Of a stretch of 64,000 nucleotides of DNA, positions 19,001 to 26,014 are shown piece after piece. The DNA is from Salinibacter ruber DSM 13855 (lineage in GTDB: Bacteria > Bacteroidota > Rhodothermia > Rhodothermales > Salinibacteraceae), in NCBI RefSeq assembly GCF_000013045.1, contig NC_007677.1:2542001-2606000 (forward strand). The letters are read 5' to 3'. The stretch's first letter is position 1, and each line of letters starts with the position of its first letter. Both the position numbers and the translations under genes were made by a program. A model generated the notes under the pieces. It saw only the letters and a list, made by a program, of their open reading frames with translations, was not told the origin of the DNA and made no database searches.

Positions 19001-19318
19001 CGTGAGTATCCGGTTCCACTGCTCCCCGTCGTACTGAAGGATGCCGTGGTTGCTCGCGACGTAGAGGAGGCCCCGCCTGTCCTGGGCGATGCTCCAGGTC
19101 TGGGTCGAGCGGTCGAGCGGCGAATGGAGTTGGCTCGGGAACGGGAAGCCACGCTCAGAAGAAACGGTCCGCGGTACGGAATCCGGAACGGACGGGGGAT
19201 CCTGTGCCGAAGAGACTCCCGACGGAGAAGTCGGCTGGGCGCCCGCGGCACAGGGAAAAGCCAAGAGGCCTACGAGGAGACCAACCAGTCCGGAAAATTT
19301 TATGGCTTGGTGATTCAT
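16088..19318 (-). CDS. Large periplasmic beta-propeller sensor histidine kinase
   Basis: 1076 residues. Signal peptide 1-27; periplasmic beta-propeller repeats about 65-650 (recurring short blades such as GLLYVASNHGILQYDG, GTLWASTFGDRVIRA, GTLWLGDQLRLFRY); a Y_Y_Y-type beta-sandwich about 690-780 (PPEYRYRLLGRDDEWSDW, GTYRLQVQARNERG); a membrane segment about 785-805; a coiled linker; then HisKA with His856 in ATTSHELRTPLTN and an HATPase domain to about 1065 (N box NLIENAIKYTDEG, G box DTGIGIDEAFLPDL, GNGLGLAI). Unlike the hybrid systems that control polysaccharide genes in Bacteroides it has no receiver or AraC domain. GC content is clearly lower over the propeller half (about 17400-19300) than over the kinase half. 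A small lipoprotein gene diverges from it. Confidence 0.88.
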   Translation of the reverse strand: MNHQAIKFSGLVGLLVGLLAFPCAAGAQPTSPSGVSSAQDPPSVPDSVPRTVSSERGFPFPSQLHSPLDRSTQTWSIAQDRRGLLYVASNHGILQYDGEQWNRILTASDTPTRSVAADSLVYVGARSDFGYLRPDSVGTLRYHSLLDRIPKEKRGFGDVWSTHTVGGNVYFQSRKYLFRWDGKKITTWTSEGEFHTSFVAGHNLYIRDTDQGLLRLEGGRLRKIIGGEKFSDTPIYMMSVRPDGRLVIATQDRGLLVQKGESFRSLTPDLVPFLSQNNLYHGTSLSGGRYALATIRAGVVVVNSNGEVVRVLDDSSGLPVDVVNHVFSGREGQLWMALNNGQVFQAGLSIPLTVHDERTSLRGTIREIHKHRGTTYVATETGLHVLTPTTDQSPGEQSAQFESWGGNLPVVLDMKTAEGDLLVATQQNGLYHLEGRTKRQIGGWERTWSLTRASDGDLLYAATTDGVKRVARRNGQWTASPISGLDAEIRSVASREDGTLWASTFGDRVIRASLSPDRRRITDTTSYGIGDGLPTGYKGLRLIEGRLTIYSPEGLYQIANPSGLPGEYTFGRQRSLLPETSGETTPILKAFYNVGDRLWLVLGDRVLTGTVQSNAVDDWSEISPLHFPKSEAISVFVDDVGTLWLGDQLRLFRYAARAGADVPDPAPPGFAPLIRRLIAPKDNRLLYGGTPHREDPGSPLPVRYGEDLRVRVASPQYGTTTPPEYRYRLLGRDDEWSDWSSAPTRRFNDFWEGTYRLQVQARNERGQLSRITSFPLEIIPPWYRSIWAYLVYGLGFLGLAYGARRFYIVKEEKRQARRRVQKLERERVVAERLKKANDRLREANRLKEDFLATTSHELRTPLTNILGSLEVLRGMMEGEETEFLDMIEENGKRLKRTLNALLDLSMLRSGEEDVELTPTSLDECVERVASDLRADAEEKGLSFRVDLSGAPMWADLDEQYLEQILRNLIENAIKYTDEGVVAVSTGTAEGRVYAEVEDTGIGIDEAFLPDLFEEFKQESRGRSRTYEGNGLGLAISARLADQMDGAIRVETEKHKGSRFRVEFPRSSEPAEAGAEG

Positions 19319-19344
19319 AATAACCGAAACCGGCAGAATTGTGT

Positions 19345-19371
19345 TTGCAATTTACCCAACAGGTGTATAAT
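19345..19371 (+). promoter_or_regulatory. Possible promoter for the small lipoprotein gene
   Basis: TTG (19345-19347), 18 nt, then TATAAT (19366-19371) in the 103-nt AT-rich gap between the divergent kinase and lipoprotein genes. The spacing is not the 20 nt seen at other sites here, so support is weak. Confidence 0.25.
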
Positions 19372-19421
19372 GTAAACGACGCAGCTTCTTAGCTAGAATC
19401 ATGCCAACATACCCTGTAACC

Positions 19422-19646
19422 ATGAAGCGTTCCCTCTACACGACCGTCACGTCGTATCTTGCCCTCTTTGCTTTTGTCGGGGTCTTCCTTCTCGGCGGGT
19501 GCACCAATACCGTAAGCGGGCCTCAGGTATCCGAGGAGAAGCCTGTTGAAGTTCGGCAGGGACAAAATCATAATACGATGAATCCCGACGGTGGTGGCGG
19601 GACGACCAATCCGAAGGAGCCGCACAACACCGCACCGGACGAGTAG
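19422..19646 (+). CDS. Small lipoprotein of unknown function
   Basis: 74 residues from the ATG at 19422 (seven codons inside a longer frame beginning at 19401), chosen because it puts the basic MKRSLY end right before the hydrophobic segment. A lipoprotein signal ends in the lipobox LLGGC (Cys near residue 27), leaving a mature peptide of under 50 residues rich in Asn, Gly, Pro and acidic residues with a GGGGTTNP stretch. It resembles no family I know. It diverges from the beta-propeller kinase with only 103 nt between the two starts, which suggests common regulation or a sensor/ligand partnership, but this is inference. Confidence 0.6.
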   Translation: MKRSLYTTVTSYLALFAFVGVFLLGGCTNTVSGPQVSEEKPVEVRQGQNHNTMNPDGGGGTTNPKEPHNTAPDE

Positions 19647-20002
19647 GGGCAGTCTCAGGATGCATCCTGGCGAATATTTGGTGATGCTGTCGATGGCCAC
19701 AGACCGGTCCCCCTCTTTCACCCTTGCTCCGTTTATGAGCACTGGTCTATGTAGGGAGACCTAGTCTCAGAGGTACCCTGCTATTTACTTGTAGGTAGCT
19801 GTATTTTGAAAGAGCCTCCCAGGAGAGGCTGGTTGTAAATGAAACGCCAGGACGGCCGGACGGCCCTCCTGGCGTTTCTATATGTGCCCTGCTTTTCATT
19901 TTTCTCCGAGAAAGGGTCGGACCCTGATTTCGCCCCTTTGCGTACGGCGCATCGTTCGTTTCGTGTGCCATTCTTCTCTTGGGCCGTAGGCTTCTAGACT
20001 CA
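19647..20002. other. 356-nt gene-free stretch between the small lipoprotein and the deacetylase gene
   Basis: No coding frame with support is visible. It holds a 14-bp palindrome CAGGATG-CATCCTG (19656-19669) just after the lipoprotein stop, a 6-bp stem AGCCTC/GAGGCT (19813-19830) and the strong hairpin at 19841-19878. Base composition is more AT-rich than the surrounding genes, matching the neighbouring sensor half of the kinase. Confidence 0.6.
19841..19878 (+). terminator. Strong hairpin, probable terminator
   Basis: GAAACGCCAGGA pairs with TCCTGGCGTTTC (12 bp), then one C-C mismatch, then GGCC/GGCC around a GGAC loop. It is followed by a moderately T-rich tail (TATATGTGCC...TTTTCATTTTTC) rather than a clean T-run. 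It lies about 200 nt after the lipoprotein stop and 125 nt before the deacetylase start. Confidence 0.6.
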
Positions 20003-20926
20003 ATGCGCGTCAGTTACTGCGACGGCTACTATGTCCCCCTGCCGGAGGGGCATCCGTTTCCGATGGCCAAGTTCCCCGCCCTCCACCAGCGGCTTCTGGA
20101 CGAGGACCTCATTCGTCCGACGGACGTGGTGGCGCCCCGACAGGCCGACTGGACGGACCTGCGACGCGTCCATACCGCCGACTACCTGACGCACCTTGCC
20201 GAGGGCAGCCTGTCCGATCACGCCGAGCGACGCATGGGCCTCCCGTGGTCGGAGCGCCTCGTGTACCGGTCCCGGCTGGCCGTACAGGGCACCATTAACG
20301 CGGCCCTCATGGCGCTCACGGACGGCGTCGCGGCCAACCTGGCGGGCGGCACCCACCACGCCTTTCCCGGTCACGGCGAGGGCTTCTGCGTACTCAACGA
20401 CGTGGCCGTCGCCATTCGCGTGCTGCAGGCCGCATGCTGGGCCCAGCGCGTCCTCATCGTGGACCTGGACGTGCACCAGGGCAACGCCAACGCGGCCGTC
20501 TTTGCGGACGACGCCTCGGTCTTTACCTTCTCGATGCACGGGGCGAAGAACTACCCGTTCGAAAAGCCCCCGTCTTCCCTCGACGTGCCCCTCGACGATG
20601 CAACCGGCGACCAGTCGTATCTCGACACGCTGCGGTCGTATCTCCCTCAGACCCTGGACGCCGTCCAGCCGGACCTGGTGTTCTACCTCGGGGGCATCGA
20701 CGTCGCGACGGACGACCGGTTTGGGCGCCTCTCCCTGACCCGCGAAGGCCTTCACGCCCGCGACCGGTACGTGCTGGAGCAGATTCAGGCCCACAACCAT
20801 CCGGTGGCACTCCTTCTCTCGGGGGGATACGCCGACACCCCCGAGACCACCGCCGACCTCCACGCCATCATGTACCGGGAGGCCGCCCGCGTTTTCGAGA
20901 CGCCCCGCTCCTCCACGGTCAACTAG
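20003..20926 (+). CDS. Histone deacetylase / acetoin-utilisation (AcuC-like) family protein
   Basis: 307 residues from the ATG at 20003, where the family-typical [10 protein letters not shown] begins. Active-site motifs of the arginase-fold deacetylases are present: [19 protein letters not shown] with the two His and general acid/base region, the metal-binding [12 protein letters not shown] with the Asp-x-His pair, [10 protein letters not shown], and LSGGYAD near the C terminus. Such enzymes remove acetyl groups from lysine side chains or small amines using zinc. The substrate in bacteria without histones is unknown. It converges on prmC with an 8-nt overlap of the two 3' ends. Confidence 0.88.
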
Positions 20927-21830
20927 CCGTTGCCCGCTCGGTCCGCCCCCACACGATGCGCGGCCGCCCGCTCAGGTCCTCCTCGGTGTGCACCGCCCCC
21001 ACGCCCTCTTCTCCGCGGAACAGCCGCTCCACCTCGGCGGCGTGCTCGGCGTGCACTTCCAAAACGAACGAGCCCCCGGGCACACAACACGCCGACACCC
21101 AACGGACGAGGGCGCGGTAGAAACGAAGCGGATCGCGGCCGGCGAAAAGCGAACGATCGGGGTCGTACTCCCGCACGACGGGCGGCAACGACTCGGCCTC
21201 CGCGTCGGGAATGTAGGGCGGGTTGGAGACCAAAAGATCCACGTCTCGCGGCGTCGCGGCCGGCACCTCGGCACACAGGTCGCCCTCGAAAAACCGAACG
21301 TCGAGGCCCAAGTCTTGGGCATTGGCCCGGGCCACCGCAAGGGCGTCCGTACTGACGTCGCAGGCATGCACCTCCGCGTCGGGCCGTTCATGCTTGAGGG
21401 CGAGGGCAATGCACCCGCTTCCCGTGCCGGCGTCGAGCACCCGGGGCCTCGACACCTCCTCGATGCAAGTGAGCGCCCGGTCGACGACCGTCTCCGTCTC
21501 GGGGCGCGGCACCATCACGTCCGGGGACACCCGCAGTCGCAGCCCGTAAAAAGAGGCGTACCCGAGGATGTGCTGCAGCGGCTCCCCCTGCACGCGGCGC
21601 CCCACCATCCTGTGGAACTGCTCTGCCGCCGCCGCGGCGACCGTCCGGTCGGGGTGGGCGTACAGGTGCGCCCGGTCGCAGTCCAGCAGCTCTGCCAGCA
21701 GCCACTCCGCCGTTCGACGCGGGGCCGATCGGTCCGCCGCCCCCAGCCGCCGGGCCGCGCGGTCGATCAGTTCAAGTCGCGTCGGGGACGCCTCGGCGGT
21801 CTCCGCGTCCGACCCTGGTGGATGCTCCAT
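20919..21830 (-). CDS. prmC: Release factor glutamine N5-methyltransferase
   Basis: 303 residues. An N-terminal helical domain (about 20-95, [20 protein letters not shown]) is followed by a Rossmann methyltransferase: [16 protein letters not shown] is the SAM loop and [15 protein letters not shown] gives the NPPY motif that holds the substrate glutamine. The [13 protein letters not shown] stretch between them is typical of PrmC/HemK. It methylates the GGQ glutamine of RF1/RF2. No prfA gene lies next to it here. It precedes the end of the acylphosphatase gene by 38 nt on the same strand. Confidence 0.93.
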
Positions 21831-21868
21831 AGCGGTCCCTCCTGATGGATTCGTGGCCGTCCATTGGC

Positions 21869-22156
21869 TCAGCGACGCACCCGAAACCCCTCAAACGCGT
21901 CGGCGGCGTCGGACCAGTCCACGTCGACCGTCTCTACACGCGCCGTCCGCGGGCCCTCGTGCACGGCCTCAATGAGCGATTCGAGCGCATCTGTGGGCCC
22001 CTCGGCCTCCAACCGCACCGACCCGTCGGATTCGTTGCGCACCCAGCCGGTGACGTCCAGCCGCCGGGCCCGCCGCCGTGTAAAGTTGCGAAACCCAACG
22101 CCCTGCACGCGCCCTGTAATTCGTGCGGACACCCGCTTTTCCGTCCCTGTCTCCAT
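21869..22156 (-). CDS. acyP: Acylphosphatase
   Basis: 95 residues, the usual family length. The signature [11 protein letters not shown] carries the phosphate-binding Arg23, and [11 protein letters not shown] carries the catalytic Asn41. The remainder follows the acylphosphatase fold ([22 protein letters not shown]). The enzyme hydrolyses carboxyl-phosphate bonds in small metabolites. It lies on the same strand as prmC and probably forms a two-gene unit with it; a terminator separates it from the phenylalanine hydroxylase gene upstream. Confidence 0.93.
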
Positions 22157-22250
22157 GAAAACTCGTGAGAGGCTGATCCGAGATCGTGACTCATGCCTTC
22201 AACCGGCGCCCCCCCAATGGTTTCCGTCGGGGCCGGTCCCAACACGGAAA

Positions 22251-22284
22251 CGCCCCGCCGCCGGTCGTCCGGCAGGGCGGGGCG
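22251..22284 (-). terminator. Intrinsic terminator of the phenylalanine hydroxylase gene
   Basis: CGCCCCGCC pairs with GGCGGGGCG (9 bp), then a small internal loop and CCGG/CCGG around TCGT. On the minus strand it is followed by TTTCCGTGTT. It lies 37 nt after the stop at 22321 and before the acylphosphatase start. Confidence 0.65.
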
Positions 22285-22320
22285 CAGCGCTAGCGTCTCA
22301 ACCGGCCGCAGACGAGACGG

Positions 22321-23157
22321 CTACAGCAACCCGTTCTTCGAGGTCCAGTCGCGGAAGCCGTCCACGAGCTGCTCGAAGGAGTCGAGGACGAAGAGCTCCT
22401 CCTGCAGGTTGTAGACCTCGTAGTCGTCTTTCTCGACGATGTGCTCGGGATCGAAGGGGTGGAGCGTCACCTCTTCGGAGAGGGCGTGCGTCACCTCCTC
22501 GTTGGACGACACGATGCCCGCCCCGAAGATGCGCTTCTCCCCCTGTTCCTGAATCAGCCCAAACTCCACCGTGAACCAGTGAAACCGCTCCAGGCGGGGA
22601 CGGTCGGCCCCCTCCGCGTTCTGGGCCGCCTGGCCGTAGAGCTGGTAGAAGTCCGCAAACTCCGGCTGCGTGAGCATCGGCATGTGCCCGAAGATGTCGT
22701 GGAAGCAGTCCGGAGCCGGGGTGTAGTCGAGCTCCTCCCGCCCACGGACGTAGTTGGTGGAGGGAAACTTGCGCTGCGACAGCAGCGAGAAGAAATTCTT
22801 TTCGTGGATGAGACCCGGCACGTTGGCCACCTCCCATCCGGTCTCCTCGTTGAGGCGCCGGCTCAGGTCGGCCAGGTCCGGAATTCGATCCCCCTCCAGC
22901 CCCAGCACGTCCTGCCCTCGCATGTACGCCTCGCAGGCCCGGCCCGGAAGCTGCTCCATCTGGCGCTCCACGAGAATCTGCCACGTCTCGTGGTCCTCGT
23001 CCGGGTAGTCCGGATACTCGATCTCGTCCCCCACCGGGGGTGGCTCCTCCAACGTCTGCGGAATGGTGCGCGGATCGACGTCCTCCTGCTCCTCCTGGGC
23101 CGTTTCGAAGGCCGATCGCTCTTCGTCCGGGGTGCTCTCGACGGTGTCGCTACTCAT
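22321..23157 (-). CDS. phhA: Phenylalanine 4-monooxygenase
   Basis: 278 residues, the size of bacterial single-domain aromatic amino-acid hydroxylases, with no regulatory ACT domain. The iron ligands are visible as His153 and His158 in PDCFHDIFGHMPML and Glu198 in HWFTVEFGLI. The first 45 residues are strongly acidic (EEQEDVDPR), as expected in a halophile. It makes tyrosine from phenylalanine with a pterin cofactor. No pterin-carbinolamine dehydratase gene is beside it; it stands alone between terminator and an uncharacterised small membrane protein. Confidence 0.93.
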   Translation of the reverse strand: MSSDTVESTPDEERSAFETAQEEQEDVDPRTIPQTLEEPPPVGDEIEYPDYPDEDHETWQILVERQMEQLPGRACEAYMRGQDVLGLEGDRIPDLADLSRRLNEETGWEVANVPGLIHEKNFFSLLSQRKFPSTNYVRGREELDYTPAPDCFHDIFGHMPMLTQPEFADFYQLYGQAAQNAEGADRPRLERFHWFTVEFGLIQEQGEKRIFGAGIVSSNEEVTHALSEEVTLHPFDPEHIVEKDDYEVYNLQEELFVLDSFEQLVDGFRDWTSKNGLL

Positions 23158-23340
23158 GGTACCACCTCAGGGGTTGAATGCGTGGGGATGACGGCTTGGG
23201 GACGTGCCCCGTGAAGCCCGGAACCGCTCCCAAGTCTGGAGAAAGTAGAACTGATTTGGATCACGTCCGACGCGGACCTAACGAAACATCTCCCACTCGT
23301 GATTCTCGTCTTCCCAGGGGCAGCCGCCGCGCAAGCGACC

Positions 23341-23553
23341 CTACGGGCGGGCGTCGTCGCGGCGGATCAGCCAGGCGATCCCGATGTACCCGAGGAACGC
23401 CGCCGCACTTACCGTGAGGCCCGCCCGCGTGACTCGCGCCCCCTCCCCAATCACCGCTTCGGCCATCACCATCACGACGAGGAAGAGAAGGGCGATGCCA
23501 CAGGCCCCAGCGACGACGTGTGTCCAGGTCCGGAATGCGCGTCCGCGGAACAT
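23341..23553 (-). CDS. Small membrane protein of unknown function
   Basis: 70 residues with two predicted membrane segments (about 10-33 and 45-63) joined by a short acidic-basic loop, a basic N terminus (FRGRAFR) and a polar RRDDARP tail. I recognise no family. Coding is supported by the clean hydrophobic/loop pattern and by its fit in the gap between the hydroxylase and the thioredoxin-like gene; there is no other evidence. Confidence 0.45.
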   Translation of the reverse strand: MFRGRAFRTWTHVVAGACGIALLFLVVMVMAEAVIGEGARVTRAGLTVSAAAFLGYIGIAWLIRRDDARP

Positions 23554-23632
23554 GGCCGTTGGGCAATCGCACGGGGGATGTGGAAGGCCCCTCGCGCCCG
23601 TAGTGGCGGGGCCTCACGCTTCGGCACACGCC

Positions 23633-24232
23633 TCATTGCGCCGCGTGGGCCGGGGTCGAGTTGGGCTTCCACTTGATGTTGCACCCCATGGAGGGGGCCT
23701 GCTCCATCGTCACCGCGCCGTCGGCGAGAAGCTCGTCGAGGGCCTGGCGGAGGTCGTCCCCGTGTGCCTCGTCCCCGTCGGGGCGCGTATCGTCGAAGCG
23801 CCCCCGGTAGGCGAGCGCACGATCGTCGTCGAAGACGTAAATGTCCGGCGTGCAGGCCGCCTTGTAGGCCGTGGCGACCTCCTGCGTCTCATCCTGGAGG
23901 TACGGAAACGGGTAGCCCTTTTCGCGGGCCCGCTCGGCCATGTTGTCGAACGAGTCGTCCGGGTAACGCTCCGGGTCGTTCGAGCAAATGCCAACAAACT
24001 GCACGCCTCGGTCCTGATACTCCTGCGCCACGTCAATCAGGGCCCCCTCGATGTGCTGCACGTACGGGCAGTGGTTGCACATGAACACGACGACGAGGGC
24101 GTCGGCCTCGTCGTAGTCTGCGAGCGAGCGCTGTGCGTCGCCCCGATCGTCAACCTCGGGATTGGCCACGGGCAACGAGAAGTCGGGGGCCGATTGGCCC
24201 AGGTCCATCATTGTCGATTCGGTAAGCGCCAT
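23633..24232 (-). CDS. Thioredoxin-fold (AhpC/TSA-like) protein
   Basis: 199 residues from the ATG at 24232 (an upstream frame adds only a basic unstructured stretch). It has the peroxiredoxin-like start DLGQSAPDFSLPVANPEVDD, a redox site VVFMCNHCPYVQHI with a CxxC pair, then FVGICSNDPERYPDDSF and a CTPDIYVFDDDRALAYRG strand near the cis-proline. This is the widespread 'NHCPY' thioredoxin-like family, likely cytoplasmic as there is no signal peptide. A peroxidase or disulfide reductase role is plausible; partners are not visible. Confidence 0.8.
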   Translation of the reverse strand: MALTESTMMDLGQSAPDFSLPVANPEVDDRGDAQRSLADYDEADALVVVFMCNHCPYVQHIEGALIDVAQEYQDRGVQFVGICSNDPERYPDDSFDNMAERAREKGYPFPYLQDETQEVATAYKAACTPDIYVFDDDRALAYRGRFDDTRPDGDEAHGDDLRQALDELLADGAVTMEQAPSMGCNIKWKPNSTPAHAAQ

Positions 24233-24375
24233 GGGCGTCGGGGAATCGTGTCGGAGAACGTGACGGCATCCCGCCCGGGCACGCAGGGCCATGCCGAATT
24301 GGGACGGGATAACGATGCCGGACCACGCAAAGTTCAGGCGCCGACGCGACGGCCGTAGACGTGTGCCCCCGCCCG

Positions 24376-24963
24376 TCAGTCCGTCGGGCGGTAGAGATCA
24401 TGCGTGTCGATGTAGGCGCGTACCGCCTCCGGCACCAGATACCGGATGGACCGGCCGGCCCGGCGGCGGGCGCGGACCTCGGTCCCCGAGATCTCCATGA
24501 CGGGCGCAGCCGCGTACCGGACGTCGTTCACAAAACGGGGGTCGGCAACCGACTCGATGGCCCCTGGGCGCTTGTACACGATGAACGGCACGCGCTCGGC
24601 AATCTCGTCGGGCCGGTGCCAATCGGCAAAGTGGTCGAGACTGTCACTGCCGAGGATGAGAGCAAAGTCCGTGTCGGGATGCTGGTCCTGCAGGACACGG
24701 AGTGTCTCGACCGTGTACGACACGCCGTCCCGTTCCACCTCCACGCCACACACGCGGAACGCCGGGTTGCCCTCCACCGTGCGCTCGGTCATCGCCAGTC
24801 GATGCTGTACGGCCGCCAGCTCGTCGTTTGGCTTGTGGGGCGGGGTCGCGTTGGGAATCCACCACACCTCGTCGAGCCCGAACTGATCGCGGACGACCTC
24901 CGCGACGACGAGGTGGGCGACGTGGGGCGGGTTGAAGGACCCCCCAAAAAGACCAACAGTCAT
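24376..24963 (-). CDS. nadD: Nicotinate-nucleotide adenylyltransferase
   Basis: 195 residues from the ATG at 24963, giving the normal start MTVGLFGGSFNPPHVAHL with the nucleotidyltransferase (T/H)xGH-type PPHVAH site. Further signatures are WWIPNATPPHKP, LILGSDSLDHFADW and the C-terminal ISGTEVRARRRAGRSIRYLVPE. It adenylates nicotinate mononucleotide in NAD synthesis. It directly follows bamD on the same strand (29 nt), so the two are probably co-transcribed. Confidence 0.94.
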   Translation of the reverse strand: MTVGLFGGSFNPPHVAHLVVAEVVRDQFGLDEVWWIPNATPPHKPNDELAAVQHRLAMTERTVEGNPAFRVCGVEVERDGVSYTVETLRVLQDQHPDTDFALILGSDSLDHFADWHRPDEIAERVPFIVYKRPGAIESVADPRFVNDVRYAAAPVMEISGTEVRARRRAGRSIRYLVPEAVRAYIDTHDLYRPTD

Positions 24964-24992
24964 GGGCACGATGGGCCTACAAAATCCCTCCG

Positions 24993-25847
24993 TCAATTGG
25001 AGCCGCTCGACGCATCTTCCTGCGCCAGCGACTGCTCCCCCTGCTGCGCCTGGGCGCGGTCGAGCTTCTCACGGGCCTCGCTGTAGAGGTCTTCCGCCCG
25101 TCCGAGGAGGGTGCTCTCGGGGAAGAGCTGCGTGAGCCGGTTGTAGTTCTCAATCGCTTTCTGGTAGCGCTCGGCCTGCTTGCTCTCCACGCTTCGGTCC
25201 GCGTACCGAATGTACGTCCGGACCGCGCCAAGCAACGCGTCGTCGGCCCAGGGGGTATCCGGGTACTGATCGAAGGCCCGTTCGTAGACCGTCGTGGCGG
25301 CCTGCCACATGTCCCGCTGCTCGTAGAGCCGGCCCGCCTCGTACTTCTTGCGGGCGAGCTTTGCCCGAAGCTCGTTGATTTTCTCTTCGGCCTCCGGCAC
25401 GAGTTCGTGGTTCGGATGCCGGTCAATGAAGAGACGAAAGAGGGAGATGGCCTGCTCCGAGTCCGACTGGTCGAGCCGGTACGAGGGGGACCGGAGGTAG
25501 TACGAGTTGGCCCGTTCGAACTCGGCCCGAGGGAGAAGCTCGTCGTTGCGGTAGAGCTGGGTGAAGCGCTGAAACTCGTTCGCGGCCACCAGATGCTTGT
25601 TCAGCCCACGCTGCGCCATGGCGAGCTTGAAGCGCGCGTCGGGGGCCCACTCGTTGCCCCGCCCGTACTCGAACACGGCCCGGAAGAAGCGAATGGCCTG
25701 CTGGTGATCGCCCTCCTCCATCTCGGCGACCCCCTTCTTGTACGCCTCCTCCGGCCCACTGTAGGTAAGCTCGGTGCCCCCCGAGCATCCGACGAGGGCC
25801 CCGAGAAGCGCAAACAGCAAAACGGGAACGAAAGCCGACGTACGCAT
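24993..25847 (-). CDS. bamD: Outer-membrane assembly lipoprotein BamD
   Basis: 284 residues. A lipoprotein signal ends in LVGCSGG (Cys21). The mature protein is built of TPR repeats: EEAYKKGVAEMEEGDHQQAIRFF, the ANEFQRFTQLYRNDELLPRAEF unit, the EQAISLFRLFIDRHPNHELV unit and AIENYNRLTQLFPES. This matches the BamD/YfiO family of the beta-barrel assembly machine at the inner face of the outer membrane. Length is close to the norm. Confidence 0.88.
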   Translation of the reverse strand: MRTSAFVPVLLFALLGALVGCSGGTELTYSGPEEAYKKGVAEMEEGDHQQAIRFFRAVFEYGRGNEWAPDARFKLAMAQRGLNKHLVAANEFQRFTQLYRNDELLPRAEFERANSYYLRSPSYRLDQSDSEQAISLFRLFIDRHPNHELVPEAEEKINELRAKLARKKYEAGRLYEQRDMWQAATTVYERAFDQYPDTPWADDALLGAVRTYIRYADRSVESKQAERYQKAIENYNRLTQLFPESTLLGRAEDLYSEAREKLDRAQAQQGEQSLAQEDASSGSN

Positions 25848-26014
25848 GAAGGGACCGCTACGATGAAGGCAGTCGACGAGAGGACCGCCCCTACTTTCGA
25901 TTTGGCATTTGGGGGCGAGGTGACAACGCGGAGCCGAAACGACAGGGGGGAGGGTCTGTTCCTCTCCGCGGCTTTAAGCCCGGATGGATCGCGCCCCTCC
26001 CGCGGCCTTCGTGC

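Noticed and set aside
19401-19421. Upstream ATG for the small lipoprotein
   Set aside because: It adds seven residues (MPTYPVT) before the basic N terminus of the signal peptide; the ATG at 19422 gives a normal lipoprotein signal.
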